A stretch of 64,000 nt of DNA from Mycolicibacterium sp. CBMA 226 (GTDB lineage: Bacteria > Actinomycetota > Actinomycetes > Mycobacteriales > Mycobacteriaceae), in NCBI RefSeq assembly GCF_009729075.1, contig NZ_VTGY01000013.1, forward strand, positions 310,001 through 374,000. The letters are read 5' to 3'. Numbering within the stretch: the first letter of the stretch is position 1; each line of letters opens with the position of its first letter. The position numbers and the translations under genes were made by a program. The notes under the pieces were generated by a model. That model did no database searches. It was not told the DNA's origin and saw only the letters and a program-made list of their open reading frames with translations. Below, one piece after another: positions 1-8,185 of this stretch.

Positions 1-1
1 C

Positions 2-328
2 AACGCGAAATCCAAACAAGACCCATTGACCGTCAAACAGATCGCCGCGCTGCTGCAGATGGATTCAGCCACCGTGTCGCCGATGCTCAAACGGCTCGAG
101 AGCCTTGAACTGATCCGCCGCACGCGCAGCGCCACCGACGAACGCACCACCCACATCACGCTGACACCGAAAGGCGTCGCGCTGCGTCGGCGTGCCCTGA
201 AGATTCCGCCGGCAGTTGTCGAGCAGCTCGGCGTTGACCTCGCCGAGTTGGAACGCCTCCACGCGGTGCTCACCAGGATCAACGCGGCCGCCGTTGCGGC
301 CGGCACCCTCACAACGAAATCCGGGTAG
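2..328 (+). CDS. MarR/OhrR-family regulator, 5' end cut by window edge
   Basis: Only the C-terminal part (about 108 residues) of a winged-helix repressor is present; the frame is open to the first base, so the start lies outside the window. The visible part holds the recognition helix and wing: VKQIAALLQMDSATVSPMLK, then RLESLELIRR and the DERTTHITLTPKG wing. This order matches the OhrR branch of the MarR family, whose members sense organic hydroperoxides through an N-terminal cysteine that is not visible here. A second, complete OhrR-type gene lies at the other end of the window. The TTG at base 26 should not be taken as the start, because the helix before the recognition helix would be lost. 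The partner gene is presumably upstream. Confidence 0.8.
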   Translation, partial: NAKSKQDPLTVKQIAALLQMDSATVSPMLKRLESLELIRRTRSATDERTTHITLTPKGVALRRRALKIPPAVVEQLGVDLAELERLHAVLTRINAAAVAAGTLTTKSG

Positions 329-474
329 CCGGTCCACGCCAGAAACTGCAACCACAGTTCCAATTCACAGGTGCCGAGCAGATTGAGCGGCGCGCCAGCG
401 GGTACCACCGCGCGAAGCGCTGAAGTTACTGAAGTTTCAGCGAGCGAATTGTTGATGACAGGGCCGGTGAGATT

Positions 475-930
475 GTGAATGTGTTGCAAGGTGCCACGCG
501 CCTCGTTGGGCGATCAGCAGAGACGGTGGTTGCCACCGCAGGAGCAGTGGGCGGTGCGGTGACCAACGGTGTCGTCGAGGGCTTGCGCGGCGCCGCGCAG
601 GGGGCGAAATCCGGTCTGGCCGAGGGGCCGCAGTCCGCGCCGGCAGCGGTTTTGACGTTCGCTGCAGTCGGCGCAGCCGGACTGGTGGAGTGGCCGGTGG
701 TGCTGGGGATGGGCGCTACTGTGCTTGTACTGCGCTGGCTCAATGCACCAGCCGACAGAGAGAGCGCGGACAACCACCGCCGCGCAGCATCTGACGGTGC
801 GACCGCCGCCCGCGCGCCGGTCCGGGCATCACGGACGGCGAAGAGCCCGACGAAGACCAGTGCAGCTGCGCAGCGTAAGACTCCGTCCCGCGGCCGGCGC
901 ACACCTGCCAAGAGCGGATCAAGGGCCTAG
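475..930 (+). CDS. small membrane protein with basic Ala/Lys/Arg-rich tail
   Basis: This 151-residue protein has an amphipathic Ala/Gly/Val N-terminal region, one or two hydrophobic stretches around residues 58-88 (containing VEWPVVLGMG), and a long tail rich in Ala, Lys, Arg, Ser and Pro. The tail resembles the disordered basic tails of mycobacterial nucleoid-associated or histone-like proteins. GTG start. I do not recognise a named family. The VEWPV hydrophobic core recurs in the next gene (1193-1462), so the two may be diverged relatives. A membrane segment joined to a DNA-like-binding tail could suggest DNA or envelope anchoring, but this is inference only. Confidence 0.6.
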   Translation: MNVLQGATRLVGRSAETVVATAGAVGGAVTNGVVEGLRGAAQGAKSGLAEGPQSAPAAVLTFAAVGAAGLVEWPVVLGMGATVLVLRWLNAPADRESADNHRRAASDGATAARAPVRASRTAKSPTKTSAAAQRKTPSRGRRTPAKSGSRA

Positions 931-1192
931 GCCCCCCGGCGCACAACGGCTATGGTTGCAGTTATCCGACGGCTGCTCGCCGGCAGCGGTGATTCACGCC
1001 GTCATTCTGCGACTTCAAGCCAGCCGGTACGCAGCAGCAACGCGTACAACTCACGTAGCGGTACCGCCAACACACCAACAAGGGCGTCGGTCAGCGGGTC
1101 ATTCCCAGAAGTCGCACCGAGTTGCAACACACCGCCACAGTGAGACCGCTGACGGACCAAACGCTGAAGATCCCATGACGGGGAGGTGGCCA

Positions 1193-1462
1193 ATGGCCGA
1201 AAATTCACATCGCATCGGACAGCGCGATGCGGTCACACGAATCCGTGACGCCGAGACCTTGCTGCTCAAGCTGCCGTACGTCGGCAAGGTACGGATTCCG
1301 CGTCCAGAGCAGCTCGCGTATATCGGAGCGCTGGCCGCACTCGCGGCATTCGAAATCGTGGAGTGGCCCGTCGCCGTAGTGGTCGCAGCGGGTCATCTAC
1401 TGGCCGAGAACCAACACAGCCGAGCGGCTCGCGAATTCGGTGAAGCGCTCGAAGAAGCGTGA
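1193..1462 (+). CDS. small membrane protein (VEWPV core), hypothetical
   Basis: An 89-residue protein. The start is set by a strong ribosome binding site, GGGAGGT at 1181-1187, shortly before ATG 1193. The frame stays open much further upstream but without a comparable site. The N-terminus is charged (DAVTRIRDAETLLLKLPYVG), followed by one hydrophobic segment (about residues 42-68, containing FEIVEWPVAVVVAAGHL) and a charged C-terminus. It shares the VEWPV signature and topology with the larger basic-tailed protein just upstream. No named family recognised. Confidence 0.6.
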   Translation: MAENSHRIGQRDAVTRIRDAETLLLKLPYVGKVRIPRPEQLAYIGALAALAAFEIVEWPVAVVVAAGHLLAENQHSRAAREFGEALEEA

Positions 1463-1480
1463 CGCTGTCTGGGCTGGCAG

Positions 1481-2152
1481 TCAGCCGAGCAATGTCCCGA
1501 TGGCGCTATCCGGCAGATGATCCAGTAGCGCGTGCGGGCCTTCGAAGACCTCAACCACTCCGGCGGCACGCAATTCGTCGCCTCCCACGCCGCCGCTCAG
1601 GACACCGATACACCTGACCGCGGCACGCGCACAGGCCTGCGCATCCCAGATCGCGTCCCCCACGAAGACCGCCTGCGCCGGACCGACACCCGCCTTGTCG
1701 AGCGCCACCTCGATGATGCCGGGCTCGGGCTTTGCCGTATCCACATCGCCGGACATGGTCACTGCCGATACCACGTCATCGCAGTCGAGGACCTGACGCG
1801 TCAGCTGCAACTCGTCCTCTGGCGCCGAAGTGGCGAGGACCACTTGGAGCCCCAGGTCAGCCACCCGGTGTAGGAGGTCGCGCGCGCCCGGCAACGGCCG
1901 CATCAAGCCCGCCGTCTCACGGTAGTAGCCGCTGTGCAGTTGCTTGAGCCGCTCCCCGATCTCGTCGGGCACATCGCCGCACAGGCGATGTAGCAGTGAC
2001 GTCCCGTCCATTCCGATGCACCGGTGTATCCGCCAGGCCTCCACCGGCAACTCTTCGTCGGCAAACGCGCGCAGCCAGGCGTGTACGTGCAGATAATTCG
2101 TATCTACCAATGTGCCGTCAACGTCGAACAAGACTGCTTGGTGTGCCGCCAT
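1481..2152 (-). CDS. HAD-superfamily hydrolase (phosphoglycolate phosphatase-like)
   Basis: A 223-residue haloacid-dehalogenase hydrolase, probably a cytosolic phosphatase acting on a small phosphorylated metabolite. Motif I is FDVDGTLVDT at residues 9-18 with the two catalytic aspartates. Motif II is the LATSAP region, the motif III lysine sits in TAKPEPGI, and motif IV is FVGDAIWD. The cap sequence falls in the PGP/beta-phosphoglucomutase-like subfamily, but the substrate cannot be read from sequence. It is monocistronic and convergent with the 1193-1462 gene. Confidence 0.88.
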   Translation of the reverse strand: MAAHQAVLFDVDGTLVDTNYLHVHAWLRAFADEELPVEAWRIHRCIGMDGTSLLHRLCGDVPDEIGERLKQLHSGYYRETAGLMRPLPGARDLLHRVADLGLQVVLATSAPEDELQLTRQVLDCDDVVSAVTMSGDVDTAKPEPGIIEVALDKAGVGPAQAVFVGDAIWDAQACARAAVRCIGVLSGGVGGDELRAAGVVEVFEGPHALLDHLPDSAIGTLLG

Positions 2153-2314
2153 ACCGCGGGGAGTACCCCTGATCGGGACGGACTACGCCACCCGAGATGA
2201 TCAACGCTGACGGCCGCCTTGGCTGCGCCTTGCCTGATCGCCGACCGCCCGCGAATTACGTTGGTAATTCAGCAATTACCGCTCATCGGACGCGCTCGCG
2301 AATACGGCCCTTGG

Positions 2315-3049
2315 CTAACCGGTCCCAGAGGACTGAACGGCCGGCTGAGCCGGCTGGGCCGAACCCCCGAGCCGGCTCACCACGTAGTCGGCGGCGCGGT
2401 CAGTCAGCCCGTACGCCGGGTACGCCCCGTGGGCACCCTGATCATTGCCGGTCGGCGAGCACACCGGGTCCTCGGGGATGCACACGTCGTCGGTCTTGCC
2501 GGTGTAGCGCGGGCCGACGGTGATGGGCGGCGCGCCCGTGAAGATCATCTGCAGGAATCCGCTGGACGGTTTCCCGAAGAGGACGACAGCCGCCACATGG
2601 TCGGCCACCGACGCCGGCATCGGCCCACTCAGGCCGGGCGGCAGAGTGAAGCCCTGCGGCACGCTGTCCTCGGTGATGTAGGCGGCGACCGCCGCACCCT
2701 GCGAGTAGCCGCCGAGCACGACCTTGGTGTTCGGGCACGCGTTTGCGGTAGCCATGACCTTGTTTTTCGCATCGATCACGCCGTCGGCGGCGGTCGCGAA
2801 ATCAAGGGATGCAGGGTAATTGACGGCGTACGCGTCCACCGATTTACCTGGGGTTTTGGCGCGGAGCGAATCCACGAACGCCTGCCCGACACCACCGACA
2901 CCTGCAGGCTCGAAGGTGCCTCGGGCGAACACCACCTGCACGTCCGGACACGTCTCCGCGGCGACTTGCCCGGCAGCGGCGACGCCCCCTGCCGTGACCG
3001 ACACCGCCGCGACGACAGCCATCAACCACCGATCATCACTACGAATCAT
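2315..3049 (-). CDS. secreted cutinase-family esterase
   Basis: A 244-residue exported serine esterase of the cutinase (CE5) family, which in mycobacteria (Culp proteins) hydrolyses lipid or polyester substrates outside the cell. ATG 3049 was chosen because it gives a proper signal peptide: MIRSDDRWLM, then a hydrophobic stretch to about residue 31, ending in AAAGQVAAETCP. The mature part has the conserved CPDVQVVFARGTFEP start, the nucleophile motif GGYSQGAA (Ser116), a downstream DDVCIPEDPVC loop with the catalytic Asp, and GAHGAYP with the catalytic His. The C-terminal PAQPAVQSSGTG is a short Pro/Ser tail. Divergent from the permease gene at 3204. Confidence 0.92.
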   Translation of the reverse strand: MIRSDDRWLMAVVAAVSVTAGGVAAAGQVAAETCPDVQVVFARGTFEPAGVGGVGQAFVDSLRAKTPGKSVDAYAVNYPASLDFATAADGVIDAKNKVMATANACPNTKVVLGGYSQGAAVAAYITEDSVPQGFTLPPGLSGPMPASVADHVAAVVLFGKPSSGFLQMIFTGAPPITVGPRYTGKTDDVCIPEDPVCSPTGNDQGAHGAYPAYGLTDRAADYVVSRLGGSAQPAQPAVQSSGTG

Positions 3050-3203
3050 CTGGACGCGCCCCCAACTCGACACAAAGCGGCAGCGACAATGCCCCCGCGC
3101 ACCACTTTCATGTCTACCCCAATCTGAATCATTCGAATCCCCCACCTTCAGGTGATTCACACCACGTGACCGCGCTCCCGCGTCGAAAGCGGAAACTCGA
3201 ACC

Positions 3204-4055
3204 ATGCACGGCACCGAACCTCTGCTGACTCCCACGCTCATCGTCGTTTGTGTGGTGATGGCTCTCGCGGCGGCCGCGGTGAACCGCCTGGTGCTCAACG
3301 GATCGGTGTGGGAGGCGCCGAACGCCGCCGTGCGTGCGGCAATTCAGCTGGCGGCAGTGTCGACAGTGCTCGCCGTCGCGCTGCAGCGGGTGTGGTCGTC
3401 GATGGTGGTTCTCTTGGTGATGTTCATCGTCGCCTCGATTACAGCCGCTCGTCGCAGTCAGGCACGTCATGGTTCCGGGTGGCTGGCCGTCGCCCTCGCC
3501 GCCGGCATGGTCATGGTGATTCCGCTACTGACGCTCAGCGGTGTGGTGCCGTTCACCGGTGTTGCGTTGGTGCCCGTGTTCGGCATCGTGTTGGGCGGAA
3601 CGATGACCGCGTCGGCGGTCGCGGCGCGGCGTGCACTCGATGCGCTGACCCAGCGCGCCGGCGAGGTTGAAGCAGCTCTTGGTCTTGGTCTGTCGGAACG
3701 TTTCTCGCGGATGTTGGTCATCGAACGACCGCTGTCGGACGCCCTGCTGCCCAATCTCGATCAGACCCGCACCGCCGGACTTGTCACGCTGCCGGGGGCA
3801 TTCGTCGGCGTGCTGCTGGCGACCGGCTCGGCCGCACAGGCGGCGGCGGTCCAGGTTCTGGTCCTCGTGTCACTGTTGCTCGCGCAGGTCTGCGGCGTTG
3901 CCGTCGTCGGGGAACTCGTGGCTCGGGGCAAGATCACGCGGCCGAACGACGCGATCGCGCCGCCCAGCGGCGCCGGTCCCATCGTCGCGCTTGCACGGAG
4001 ATTCGGTGTGGTCCCGAACGTCAGGTGGCCGCGACGCCCAAGAACGGGACCATAG
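3204..4055 (+). CDS. FetB/YbbM-family (UPF0014) ABC transporter permease
   Basis: A 283-residue integral membrane protein with about seven hydrophobic segments. It matches the UPF0014 family, which includes the E. coli putative iron exporter FetB. Family features include the VPVFGIVLGGTMTASAVAARR stretch and RTAGLVTLPGAFVGVLLATG, the conserved block before the last helices. FetB works with an ABC ATPase (FetA). No ATPase gene lies next to this permease, so the partner would have to be elsewhere. The gene is convergent with the merR gene at only 11 bases' distance. Substrate assignment is by family only. Confidence 0.82.
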   Translation: MHGTEPLLTPTLIVVCVVMALAAAAVNRLVLNGSVWEAPNAAVRAAIQLAAVSTVLAVALQRVWSSMVVLLVMFIVASITAARRSQARHGSGWLAVALAAGMVMVIPLLTLSGVVPFTGVALVPVFGIVLGGTMTASAVAARRALDALTQRAGEVEAALGLGLSERFSRMLVIERPLSDALLPNLDQTRTAGLVTLPGAFVGVLLATGSAAQAAAVQVLVLVSLLLAQVCGVAVVGELVARGKITRPNDAIAPPSGAGPIVALARRFGVVPNVRWPRRPRTGP

Positions 4056-4066
4056 TCAGGCGGGGG

Positions 4067-4438
4067 TCAATGGTGCCCAAGGCCGTCAGAGGCGGCGGCG
4101 ATGACATCGTCGAGAACCGCTCGACGATTGTTCAGCTCGCGGATCTGTTTCTCCAGCTTCAGGCGCTCGGCGGCGAGATTCTCGACCAGACGAGGCGTGG
4201 CCGCGTCGGCAGGGCCACCGTCCACATCACGCATGCACGGCAGCAGTTTTGCGATGCTCTCACTCCCCAGGCCGGCTGCGAACAGTTCCTGGATGTGGAT
4301 CACCCGGTCGACGGCGGTGTCACCGTACTCGCGTTGCCCGTTGGGAGTTCGGTCAGAGACCAGTAGCCCTCGCTGCTCGTAGTAGCGCAATGAACGCTCA
4401 CTCACACCTGTTCGCCGCGCCAACTCGCCAATGCGCAT
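4067..4438 (-). CDS. MerR-family transcriptional regulator
   Basis: A 123-residue MerR regulator. The N-terminal winged helix reads MRIGELARRTGVSERSLRYY, followed by EQRGLLVSDRTPNGQREYGD, and a dimerising coiled coil (LAAERLKLEKQIRELNNRRAVLDDVI) makes up most of the rest. There is no large effector domain, so it resembles short MerR proteins such as SoxR-like or drug/metabolite sensors. ATG 4438 starts exactly at the family N-terminus MRIGE. It is divergent from the deacetylase gene at 4500. The 61-base gap carries a perfect MerR-type palindrome, so it probably activates that operon and controls itself. Confidence 0.9.
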   Translation of the reverse strand: MRIGELARRTGVSERSLRYYEQRGLLVSDRTPNGQREYGDTAVDRVIHIQELFAAGLGSESIAKLLPCMRDVDGGPADAATPRLVENLAAERLKLEKQIRELNNRRAVLDDVIAAASDGLGHH

Positions 4439-4466
4439 GAGCCCGTTATACCTCCGCCGGTTTGCC

Positions 4467-4484
4467 CCTGACATCGGTGTCAGG
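4467..4484. promoter_or_regulatory. MerR-type operator within promoter spacer
   Basis: CCTGACATCGGTGTCAGG is a perfect 18-base inverted repeat with a four-base centre, the same length and shape as SoxR/MerR boxes. A possible -35 TTGCCC (4462-4467) and -10 TCTTAC (4485-4490) flank it on the plus strand. This is the arrangement by which MerR proteins twist long-spacer promoters. Transcription would begin about at the ATG at 4500, implying a leaderless or nearly leaderless mRNA. Confidence 0.75.
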
Positions 4485-4499
4485 TCTTACCGTCCGAGC

Positions 4500-5375
4500 A
4501 TGACACCCCAGGGGCACGAACCGCCTTTCGACTACAGTCCGATCACCGAACGCCCGCCGCTGCTCTGGCCGGGCGACGCCAAGGTCGCGGTGTACATCGG
4601 ATTGAACATCGAGCAGTTCCTACCCGACGAACCATCGACAAGCATCTGGCCGGGCACGGCAGAGTTGCGCCCTGATCCCCTCAACTTCGGGTGGCGCGAT
4701 TACGGCGCCCGCATCGGCATTTGGCGAACCGTCAAAGCGCTTGACACACATCACATCCGGCCCAGTGTCCTGTTGAACTCCAACGTAATTGACGCCTACC
4801 CGCAGATCGTGGCCGCGGGGCTGGAACGGAATTGGGTATGGCTGGCTCACGGACGGACGAATTCGAAGCTGCACACCGCCATGACGGTCGACGACGAGCG
4901 CAGCGAACTGCGTCACATCACGGAAACGATCGCCGCGGCGACGCGTCAGCGACCCACGGGTTGGATGGGACCGGGGCTCACCGAAACTCACCGCACCCCC
5001 GAGTTGCTGGCCGAACTGGGCTACCGCTACGTGCTCGACTGGACAAACGACGACCAGCCCTACCGACTGACGGTGCCGGGCATGCTCAGCGTTCCCTATT
5101 CGGTCGAACTGAACGACCTTCTGCTCTTCGCCAAGGGCTACACGGGAGCTGAATTCGTCCAGATCGTCGTCGACCAGTACGAGCAACTGCGCGCCGACTC
5201 GATCGCGGGCGGCCGCGTCCTGGCTCTCGCACTGCACCCGTTCGTGATCGGTCAGCCGTTTCGTCACAAGTACTTCGAAGAGGTGCTGCGGTTTCTGTCC
5301 GCCCAACCAGACGCCTGGCTCACCACGAGCGACGAGATCGCCGAACACTTCCTGGCCCAGGAGGACCACGATTAG
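4500..5375 (+). CDS. polysaccharide deacetylase-family protein (PuuE/allantoinase-like)
   Basis: A 291-residue NodB-fold protein without a signal peptide, so cytosolic. Sequence features include VAVYIGLNIEQF near residues 27-38, WRDYGARIGIWR, NSNVIDAYPQI, HGRTNS, a PTGWMGPGLTETHRTPELLA stretch and the ALHPFVIGQPFR block. These are typical of the PuuE-type allantoinase and peptidoglycan/chitin-deacetylase-like subgroup that acts on small amide substrates. ATG 4500 was chosen because an upstream in-frame ATG (4431) would run through the operator. It is first gene of a probable two-gene operon with the flavodoxin-fold reductase at 5450. The exact substrate is unknown. Confidence 0.8.
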   Translation: MTPQGHEPPFDYSPITERPPLLWPGDAKVAVYIGLNIEQFLPDEPSTSIWPGTAELRPDPLNFGWRDYGARIGIWRTVKALDTHHIRPSVLLNSNVIDAYPQIVAAGLERNWVWLAHGRTNSKLHTAMTVDDERSELRHITETIAAATRQRPTGWMGPGLTETHRTPELLAELGYRYVLDWTNDDQPYRLTVPGMLSVPYSVELNDLLLFAKGYTGAEFVQIVVDQYEQLRADSIAGGRVLALALHPFVIGQPFRHKYFEEVLRFLSAQPDAWLTTSDEIAEHFLAQEDHD

Positions 5376-5449
5376 GCCGATGTGTCCGACGCCATGACAG
5401 AGCTGTGCCACAGGTTGGCTAATTGATGTAGCGCGCGTAGACAGTCATC

Positions 5450-6142
5450 ATGCGAACCCTCGTCATCAGCGCCAGCCCCCGCGAGGACGGCAACTCCCAC
5501 CTGCTGGCCCAGGCCGCCATCGAAGGTGCCGTCGCCGCAGGCCATGACGTCGAGCACGTCTTCCTCGCCGACTACGTCGAACGGATGCTGGACAATTGCC
5601 GCGCGTGCCGGCGTCACACCGACCGACTGTGCGCGCTCGATGACCGCTACAGCGAGTTACTTCTGGACAAGATGTTGCCCGCAGACGGGATCATTTACGC
5701 CATGCCGCTGTACTTCTACGGCATGCCCGCGCGCCTGAAGACCGTCTTCGATCGACTGTTCTGCTACACCTCCAACAGCGCGCCGCAGCAAGACCATGTC
5801 ATCAACGGAATCATGGGCAAGAAGGTCGCCGTGCTGATCTCATGCGAGGAGAGCTACCAGGGCGCAACGAGCGGCGTCGTCGCCCAATTCCAGGAACTGA
5901 CAAGGTATCTCAACCAGGACCTGGTAGACGTAGCCGTTGGGCGCGCCAACAGTCGTGGTGAAATCACCCGCGACCCAAGCTCGCCGCTCGCCGAAGCCAA
6001 GCGAATCGGCAACCAGCTCTACGACATCAGGGTCACCGACTATCGGCTCGACACCGAGAGATCGAGCAGAGTGTGGGAACACCTGCAATCCGTCAAGACC
6101 GAATCCTCCCGCGAGATCGACGGCACGACCGGCAATGGCTAG
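5450..6142 (+). CDS. NADPH-dependent FMN reductase / flavodoxin-fold oxidoreductase
   Basis: A 230-residue flavodoxin-like protein. The FMN phosphate loop is ISASPREDGNSHLLA (residues 6-20), followed by a Cys-rich CRACRRHTDRLCALDD segment typical of the iron-sulfur-flavoprotein/YwqN branch. The flavin-ring loop is AMPLYFYGMPARLKTVFDRL. About 40 extra residues at the C-terminus have no obvious motif. It lies 74 bases downstream of the deacetylase gene on the same strand, so both probably answer to the MerR regulator. A redox-sensing MerR and a flavin reductase would fit a quinone or electrophile response, but this is inference. Confidence 0.85.
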   Translation: MRTLVISASPREDGNSHLLAQAAIEGAVAAGHDVEHVFLADYVERMLDNCRACRRHTDRLCALDDRYSELLLDKMLPADGIIYAMPLYFYGMPARLKTVFDRLFCYTSNSAPQQDHVINGIMGKKVAVLISCEESYQGATSGVVAQFQELTRYLNQDLVDVAVGRANSRGEITRDPSSPLAEAKRIGNQLYDIRVTDYRLDTERSSRVWEHLQSVKTESSREIDGTTGNG

Positions 6143-6165
6143 GTCTGCTGCGCTCACGACGGGCT

Positions 6166-6570
6166 CTACAGCACTGCGCCTTCTCGAGTGATCGACGGCA
6201 TCAGCACGGGCGTCAGGGCCGGGTGCTGCGCCAAGTCGCCACGACGGTAACGCCCCAGGACAACGGCTGCGATCAGGACCACAGCGCCGCCCGCGCCCAC
6301 CGGCAGCGTGGTCGATTGACGGTCAGCCAGTATCGATTGGCACTGCTCGACATAGTTGCTTGCCACGAACATTGGCCCACCGTTGGTCTGCTGTTCGAAG
6401 TTGAGTTGGTCTTGTTCCTGGGCGATGTCCAAGCGCGGGTGAAAGCCGTTCCCGCATGGAATCGGGAACCCGGCCCGGTCCACAGCTCCCAGCTGCACAG
6501 GGATTGCCGTGGATAGCAGCGCGCCGAGGACCGCGGCGGTACCGCTGAGAGCGAGTAGTCGGCTGAACAT
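6166..6570 (-). CDS. small two-TM membrane protein, paralogue of 22035-22481
   Basis: A 134-residue protein with an N-terminal hydrophobic segment (LALSGTAAVLGALLSTAIPV), an external loop of about 60 residues holding two cysteines (IPCGNGFHP and VEQCQSIL) that could form a disulfide, and a second hydrophobic segment (PVGAGGAVVLIAAVVLG) before a short basic tail. The loop pattern (IPCGxG, DQDQ-like, QC) recurs in the gene at 22035-22481, so they are paralogues. No function is known to me. The N-terminal helix could be an uncleaved signal anchor. Confidence 0.7.
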   Translation of the reverse strand: MFSRLLALSGTAAVLGALLSTAIPVQLGAVDRAGFPIPCGNGFHPRLDIAQEQDQLNFEQQTNGGPMFVASNYVEQCQSILADRQSTTLPVGAGGAVVLIAAVVLGRYRRGDLAQHPALTPVLMPSITREGAVL

Positions 6571-6684
6571 GTTGCTCTAGTTCCCCTTTCGAGATGGTCT
6601 GTCTACCTCGGGCGGCTCTGCCCGTCCGTTGAATCTGTGCATGGTTCGAGGTGGATGTTTGCCGATGGGCGGTGCACGACTGCC

Positions 6685-6972
6685 CTATCCATGACTGCGG
6701 TGTCGGCAGCCATCGAGCTGGCGTGCGAGTCGCTCAGAGATGGGGCCGTCGGGGTGGTGCAGGGCACGCCAGGCGTCCAGCTTCTCCATGAGGCCATCGG
6801 GAATCGTGAGTTGTTCGCGCTCGATGACCGCGATCAACGACTCGATGACTCCGCCGAACTCACTGATGCCGAGGTTGACGTACGCGTTGTTGAGTTCCGT
6901 GGGTGTCAGGCGAAAGCGGAGGGATTCGACCAACTCCCACGCGACGTCGGACTCACTGGTCAACGTCATCAT
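6685..6972 (-). CDS. conserved hypothetical protein, 95 aa
   Basis: A small soluble, mostly acidic, helical protein: MMTLTSESDVAWELVESLRF, then a region containing LTPTELNNAYVNLG and AVIEREQLTIPDGLMEKLDAW. A good ribosome binding site, AAGGAG, lies five bases before the first ATG on the minus strand, which supports expression. No motif identifies a function. It is in the same orientation as the neighbouring membrane gene (6166-6570), about 115 bases away, so the two could be co-transcribed. Confidence 0.6.
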   Translation of the reverse strand: MMTLTSESDVAWELVESLRFRLTPTELNNAYVNLGISEFGGVIESLIAVIEREQLTIPDGLMEKLDAWRALHHPDGPISERLARQLDGCRHRSHG

Positions 6973-7262
6973 CGCTACTCCTTAGGCTCCGAGCGCTATT
7001 GCCCTGCCATGGCGGCCAACAGCGTTCACTCGATGGTCATCTCGTGAGCGGTGAGTTCGCCTGGACGGCTCCGGCATTCCCGAACCGCTGTGGTGTTGCC
7101 ACCGCTTTGTAGGGTTAGTCGTTAGCGGGTGCAGGAACCGAACGTGCCCGAAATGTGATCCCGGGCACAGCCGTGCGCCGGCGCCAGGGCGCAACTTCGC
7201 CGGAGGTCAACTGGCGGCAATACCTGGCATTTCACTGACAGGTTGCTGAGGGCGCTCGCTGG

Positions 7263-7724
7263 TCAATGGAGGTCGGCGAGAAACGTCTTGACCTCAGTGG
7301 GGGTCCTGAGCAGGTAGGTGCGCGCGTGGGTGTTTCGACGAGCCGCTGTGGTGATGTACGGGAGACTGTCGCGTCGGTAGCGGATGAGCCAGGACCAGAA
7401 CTCCCAAGTTTCGCGTGATCGGCGTAGGGCACGCGGAAGACAGACGCGCAAAGGGAAGTCGAGAATGACGATGGTGTCGGCGCGCGACAGGCGTTCGGCG
7501 AGTCCGCTGTCGTAGTCACCCAGGTCACCGTCGATGATCCATCGGTCCTGTGAGATCAGCTGCTGGTGAGCGCTTCGCCAGACCTCCGGCGGGGTCGGTG
7601 TCGGTCCGGGCCGCCAGAACAGCGCGTCGAGTTCGATGAGTGGCAGGTCGAATCGCTCCGAAAGTTGTTTAGCCAGAGTCGATTTACCTGCGGCACCGCG
7701 GCCGAGGATCACGGTTCGTTTCAT
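7263..7724 (-). CDS. P-loop kinase-like protein (adenylate-kinase/FlaR-like)
   Basis: A 153-residue nucleotide-binding protein with the Walker A motif GRGAAGKST at residues 8-16, the substrate-side LIELDALFW(R)PG block, WIIDGDLG, and a DTIVILDFPLRVCLPRALRR segment. This order matches the DNA-topology-modulation FlaR-like/adenylate-kinase-related family often found as single genes in actinobacteria. ATG 7724 was chosen because the family begins just before the P-loop; the Arg-rich sequence reachable upstream is unlikely to be translated. Substrate unknown. Confidence 0.82.
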   Translation of the reverse strand: MKRTVILGRGAAGKSTLAKQLSERFDLPLIELDALFWRPGPTPTPPEVWRSAHQQLISQDRWIIDGDLGDYDSGLAERLSRADTIVILDFPLRVCLPRALRRSRETWEFWSWLIRYRRDSLPYITTAARRNTHARTYLLRTPTEVKTFLADLH

Positions 7725-8185
7725 GCTGCCTGCACCCGGGGCGTTCGGTCGAGTTCGCGGCCTCCGAGCATCGCATAGGCGACGTCGGCAGCGTCGGCGT
7801 ACGGGCCAGATCGCGCGGCGCTGGGCCTTGCGAGTGTCTTCGTTCGGCATGAACGGGCTGCGCTCGTTGAAACTACGTAGAGGGCTGTGTCATGGTGCGA
7901 CGTCGACCGAACGATCGGTTCGTGTCATGTCATCGAAAGCCGCCACGGCGTGGGCATTTGCGGCAGGTTGACAGGCGAAGATAGCCACGCCACGGAAGGG
8001 TCCTTCGCCGGCGTCGTTCCGCAATGAGCGCCAAAACAGCGCAGCCCTAGAGGGTTTGGCGCTGAGATGGCTGACATCGGTTCCGGCTTCGACGGCTTGA
8101 CTCCGGACCCTTCCGAGGCGATGGCGTTGGTCACGCCGCTAGGGGAGGCCTACCTGGCGCCGGGCTGACCCGAGCGCCATGAACG
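7725..8185. other. intergenic, no convincing gene
   Basis: This 461-base stretch holds only short or Arg-rich frames. A 33-codon frame on the plus strand (8067-8168, starting MADIGSGFDGLTP) has normal composition but no ribosome binding site or recognisable family. It may be a gene remnant. Confidence 0.5.

Noticed and set aside
65..355. Minus-strand open frame opposite the first MarR gene
   Set aside because: Shadow of the plus-strand regulator; Arg/Gly-rich with no family resemblance.
2219..3127. Long plus-strand frame opposite the cutinase gene
   Set aside because: Exact antisense of a clear cutinase; His/Arg-rich composition typical of a shadow frame.
8067..8168. 33-codon plus-strand frame (MADIGSGFDGLTP)
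   Set aside because: No ribosome binding site, no family and too short to claim.
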